A DNA stretch of 16,080 nucleotides from Candidatus Sivonenia alaskensis PMM_0068 (GTDB lineage Bacteria > Cyanobacteriota > Cyanobacteriia > Gloeobacterales > PMM-0068): positions 1 to 16,080 of the forward strand of contig CASBPW010000094.1 in NCBI GenBank assembly GCA_949127685.1, written 5' to 3'. A program made the translations under genes and the position numbers. Below are positions 13,245-16,080 of this stretch, piece by piece (within the stretch, counting starts at the first letter, position 1; each line of letters starts with the position of its first letter). The notes beneath the pieces were generated by a model. It saw only the letters and a list, made by a program, of their open reading frames with translations. It was not told the DNA's origin and made no database searches.

Positions 13245-14591
13245 GTGGCTTATTTTCGTAAGATTTTGATTGCTAATCGGGGAGAAATTGCCCTCAGAAT
13301 TATTCGGGCTTGTGAAGAGCTAGACATTGCGACCGTGGCAGTCCACTCCACGGCGGACCAGGATTCACTCCATGTCAAACTCGCCAGTGAAGCCATTTGT
13401 ATCGGCCCCCCCGCCAGCACGCAAAGCTATCTGAATATTCCCAATCTCATTTCAGCCGCGCTTGTCAGAGATTGTGATGCGATTCATCCAGGGTATGGCT
13501 TTCTTTCTGAGAACAGCCGTTTTGCTGAAATTTGCACCGATCATCAGTTGACGTTTATTGGCGCCCCAGCAGAAGCGATTAATCTAATGGGCGATAAATC
13601 CACTGCCCGCAGCACCATGCAGAAAGTTGGAGTGCCAACGGTCCCCGGATCAAAAGGTTTACTCGCCTCCGAAGAAGAAGCCCTAGAAGCGATTGAGGCT
13701 ATCGGTTATCCGGTGATCATCAAGGCGACAGCAGGCGGTGGCGGCAGAGGAATGCGCATCGTCAATGGTCCAACAGATCTAGTGCAGATGCTCCAAACTG
13801 CTCAATCAGAGGCCGGAGCCGCTTTTGGCAATCAGGGAGTGTATCTCGAAAAATATCTGAAAGAACCTCGCCATATTGAGTTCCAGATCCTGGCAGACCG
13901 CTTTGGCAATGTCGTGCACTTAGGAGAACGGGATTGTTCGATTCAACGCCGTCACCAAAAGCTCCTTGAAGAAGCGCCTAGTCCTGTTTTGACACCTAAG
14001 CTAAGAGCCAAGATGGGAAACGCTGCGGTCAAGGCAGCAAAATATATCAACTATGTAGGGGCAGGTACGGTCGAATTTTTGTTAGATAGCACGGGTGATT
14101 TTTATTTCATGGAAATGAATACCCGGATTCAAGTAGAACATCCCGTTACCGAGTCGATTACAGGCTTAGATTTAGTAGCAGAGCAAATACGCATTGCCGC
14201 AGGAGAGAAACTCTCTTTTAGCCAACGAGATATTCAAATTCGCGGTCATTCGATAGAATGTCGCATTAATGCAGAAGACCCCGAAAAAGATTTCCGTCCA
14301 AGCCCTGGATTGGTGAGTGCTTATCTGCCGCCAGGTGGACCGGGAGTGCGTGTAGATTCACACCTCTATACGGGGTATCAAATTCCTCCTTACTATGATT
14401 CTTTGATTGGCAAATTAATTGTTTGGGCCCCAGACCGTGCATCAGCCATTCGACGCATGCGTAGAGCCTTACAGGAATATGCAATTACCGGAGTTCCTAC
14501 CACGATTCCCTTTCATTTACGCATCCTAGACAACCCTTACTTTAATCGAGGTGAAGTCTACACTGATTTTGTTCAACGGCACCTCATGTAA
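13245..14591 (+). CDS. accC: Biotin carboxylase subunit of acetyl-CoA carboxylase (AccC)
   Basis: AccC carboxylates biotin on the carrier protein AccB using ATP and bicarbonate, the first half of malonyl-CoA formation for fatty-acid synthesis. The start is the GTG at 13245-13247: AGGAAG lies 5 bases before it and the protein then begins MAYFRKILIANRGEIALRII, giving 448 residues (E. coli AccC has 449). Features in that numbering are K160 and the glycine-rich ATP-grasp loop GGGGRGMR (164-171), HPGYGFLSEN near residue 81, and the metal and biotin-site block EMNTRIQVEHPVTE (290-303), including E290, N292 and R294. A frame upstream to 13116 would add 43 residues with no family similarity. DUF2288 follows after 38 bp and may be co-transcribed. 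Confidence 0.97.
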   Translation: MAYFRKILIANRGEIALRIIRACEELDIATVAVHSTADQDSLHVKLASEAICIGPPASTQSYLNIPNLISAALVRDCDAIHPGYGFLSENSRFAEICTDHQLTFIGAPAEAINLMGDKSTARSTMQKVGVPTVPGSKGLLASEEEALEAIEAIGYPVIIKATAGGGGRGMRIVNGPTDLVQMLQTAQSEAGAAFGNQGVYLEKYLKEPRHIEFQILADRFGNVVHLGERDCSIQRRHQKLLEEAPSPVLTPKLRAKMGNAAVKAAKYINYVGAGTVEFLLDSTGDFYFMEMNTRIQVEHPVTESITGLDLVAEQIRIAAGEKLSFSQRDIQIRGHSIECRINAEDPEKDFRPSPGLVSAYLPPGGPGVRVDSHLYTGYQIPPYYDSLIGKLIVWAPDRASAIRRMRRALQEYAITGVPTTIPFHLRILDNPYFNRGEVYTDFVQRHLM

Positions 14592-14629
14592 AGCTCTATC
14601 TCAATCTTGTAAAATTTTTAGTATTCTAA

Positions 14630-14938
14630 ATGAACTCTGAATTTGATGTTAGAATTCGCATTGAAAGTACTCTAGATGAAGCTACTTGGGACATCTTAGC
14701 TTTGCCTGCTGTAGATGGAAGAGTGGTTATGGTCTTGCAGCCTCTAGTCCTGATAGAGGTTGGAATCGCTCTAGTAAATGACTCCACCCAACAAGTCTCT
14801 CATTGGCTTAGTGAAGGGTTAATTTATAAACCTGAAAATGATGAGATTTCACGTCGCAGTAAACTAGAAGGCCAAAGATATATGGCTGTTATTGTGGATC
14901 CTTTTGTACTGGTTCAAGAATATAGTCCCGAACTCTAA
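14630..14938 (+). CDS. DUF2288 family protein
   Basis: This 102-residue protein matches the DUF2288 pattern: an N-terminal STLDEATWDILALPAVDGRV, a central LVLIEVGIALVNDST, then VSHWLSEGLIYKPENDE and a C-terminal YMAVIVDPFVLVQE. It is probably a soluble alpha/beta protein; no membrane segment or catalytic motif is seen and the function is unknown. It lies 38 bp after accC on the same strand, so a shared transcript is possible, though there is no obvious ribosome binding site (the leader before the ATG is AT-rich). A 10-bp palindrome, CTAAGCTTAG, covers its stop codon. Confidence 0.8.
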   Translation: MNSEFDVRIRIESTLDEATWDILALPAVDGRVVMVLQPLVLIEVGIALVNDSTQQVSHWLSEGLIYKPENDEISRRSKLEGQRYMAVIVDPFVLVQEYSPEL

Positions 14939-15196
14939 GCTTAGATGCACCATTCAACCCCCACGTCTGATGCCAGGGTTTGCGACATCAATTGGCCCAA
15001 TCTAAGCTGCCTCAATTTTAGTAGGGGTTTCTGGCCGACGAGTTGATTCCAGATAGTGCAACCGATCTGAAGATCGCGATGGCGCGGCAGTAAAATCACA
15101 CGCCCCCTCTTGGCTCTAGCGGATCTACTATTAATTTAGAGTCCAGGGCCTGGGCGCACGAAACCACTACCGCTTTTACAGTAAGGCGAAATCATT
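14939..15196. other. Intergenic region before glgX
   Basis: I see no gene or RNA in these 258 bp. GCTTAGAT (14939-14946) and ATCTAAGC (15000-15007) form an 8-bp inverted repeat with a long loop, which is weak. The composition shifts from AT-rich on the accC side to GC-rich on the glgX side, so a junction between older and acquired DNA may lie here. A glgX promoter was not identified. Confidence 0.4.
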
Positions 15197-16080
15197 ATGA
15201 GCATCCAAGCAAAAGTCGGTATCGATCCCGACGGCAATATCGGGGTTGGTGAAGCCATGGCCCTGGATCTGGCCAAACAGGTCTCTTTCCCCCTAGGCGC
15301 CACGCCGATGGACGGCGGCGTCAACTTTAGCGTCTTTGCCGACAAGGCCCATGCCCTGGAGTTACTCCTGTTCGATCACGTCGAGGATACCAGGCCGGCG
15401 CAGGTATTCCGGCTCGATCCAACGCGGCACCGCACGTATCATTACTGGCATGCGTTTGTGACTGGTCTCCAGCCCGGCCAGATCTACGCCTATCGCGCCA
15501 TCGGCCCGAACGCTCCTGAGCGAGGGTTGCGTTATGACCCAGAAAAAGTGCTGCTGGATCCCTACGGACGCGCCGTAGCCGTGCCGGCCAATTACAGCCG
15601 GGAAGCTGCCGCGCGCCCTGGCGACAACGCTGCCACCGCCATGAAAAGTGTCGTGGTAGACACGAGCGCTTACGACTGGGAGGGCGACCGGCCGCTGCGC
15701 CGATCGTTCGCCGCTACCGTTATCTATGAGATGCACGTTCGCGGCTTCACGCGCCACCCCAGCTCTGGCGTGGCGACGGAAAAGCGCGGCACCTATGCTG
15801 GGCTGATCGAAAAGATCCCCTACCTAGAGGATCTGGGCATTACGGCGGTGGAACTGCTGCCAATCTATCAGTTCGACCCTACGACAGCAGCTCCTGGACT
15901 GATCAACTATTGGGGCTACCAGCCCATTTCGTTCTTCGCACCCCACACGGCCTACAGTGCACGCCAGGACCCGCTAGGCGTGCTCGACGAATTCCGCGAC
16001 ATGGTCAAGGCATTGCACAAGGCGGGCATTGAGGTGATCCTCGACGTGGTGTACAACCACACGGCTGAAAGCTATGGCGA
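15197..16080 (+). CDS. glgX: Glycogen debranching enzyme GlgX-type, 5' part
   Basis: The first 294 residues of a GH13 isoamylase/GlgX-type enzyme are present; the frame is open at the window end. Such enzymes hydrolyse alpha-1,6 branches of glycogen. An N-terminal CBM48-like domain (about 30-130: FPLGATPMDGGVNFSVFA, LLLFD, GQIYAYRAIGP) precedes the catalytic barrel. The barrel opens with TVIYEMHVRGFTRHPSSG (174-191) and reaches conserved region I, DVVYNH (283-288). The catalytic Asp and Glu lie beyond the window. The start is the ATG at 15197, preceded by a modest AAGGCG; the frame begins MSIQAKVGIDPDGN, a longer N-terminal lead than usual. Composition is more GC-rich than accC, so transfer from another phylum is possible. 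GlgX versus isoamylase proper cannot be fully settled from this part. Confidence 0.9.
   Translation, partial: MSIQAKVGIDPDGNIGVGEAMALDLAKQVSFPLGATPMDGGVNFSVFADKAHALELLLFDHVEDTRPAQVFRLDPTRHRTYHYWHAFVTGLQPGQIYAYRAIGPNAPERGLRYDPEKVLLDPYGRAVAVPANYSREAAARPGDNAATAMKSVVVDTSAYDWEGDRPLRRSFAATVIYEMHVRGFTRHPSSGVATEKRGTYAGLIEKIPYLEDLGITAVELLPIYQFDPTTAAPGLINYWGYQPISFFAPHTAYSARQDPLGVLDEFRDMVKALHKAGIEVILDVVYNHTAESYG

Noticed and set aside
14935..14944. CTAAGCTTAG palindrome at the DUF2288 stop codon as a terminator
   Set aside because: There is no loop and no T-tract, and a 10-bp palindrome is weak evidence alone.
15362..15757. 131-residue minus-strand frame inside glgX
   Set aside because: It is antisense to a well-supported GH13 coding frame and has no recognisable motif.

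Overview
The window looks like a cyanobacterial chromosome segment. The main evidence is a magnesium-chelatase subunit D gene (chlorophyll synthesis), an initiator tRNA carrying a group I intron next to an I-Ssp6803I-type homing endonuclease, a SigG-like ECF sigma factor, a fused sterol-desaturase/short-chain dehydrogenase of a type annotated in cyanobacteria, and a DUF2288 protein. The species cannot be fixed from the sequence. The unusual SUF cluster might suit a divergent lineage, but that is only a guess. Both ends of the window are visibly richer in G+C than the core.

Region by region. 1-813: 3' part of a GC-rich amidohydrolase gene, broken by a ~93-bp MITE-like insertion with perfect inverted ends and a TA target duplication. 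819-2125 (minus): an ECF sigma factor and its RskA-like membrane anti-sigma factor, overlapping by ATGA. 2126-2393: a control region with a 10-bp inverted repeat, a palindrome, and a promoter plus strong ribosome binding site leading into a possible 32-residue protein. 2394-8465 (minus): a compact SUF iron-sulfur assembly operon, in transcription order Rrf2-type regulator, sufB, sufC, sufD, sufS, sufU, sufT/MIP18. 8604-9845 (minus): the desaturase/dehydrogenase fusion, whose last residues are encoded by a repeat. 9846-11085 (minus): a mobile-DNA hot spot holding an initiator tRNA-fMet split by a 240-nt ORF-less group I intron, a 22-bp perfect terminator hairpin, a complete homing endonuclease lying outside the intron, a solitary MITE end, and a 133-bp duplicate of the endonuclease 5' end. 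11137-13125 (minus): chlD. 13245-14938 (plus): accC (biotin carboxylase) and a DUF2288 gene. 15197-end (plus): the 5' part of a glgX-type glycogen debranching enzyme.

How the genes work together. The SUF genes form one Fe-S production line: SufS takes sulfur from cysteine, SufU accepts it, SufBCD builds the cluster, SufT probably helps deliver it, and the Rrf2 protein probably senses cluster supply. ChlD and AccC act in chlorophyll and fatty-acid synthesis and are transcribed divergently. The intron and endonuclease form a homing system in which the endonuclease probably acts on the gene that its intron interrupts, although the two parts are physically separated here. The most noteworthy observations are this split homing unit, the partial endonuclease duplication with a MITE end between the copies, and the MITE that broke an apparently foreign gene.
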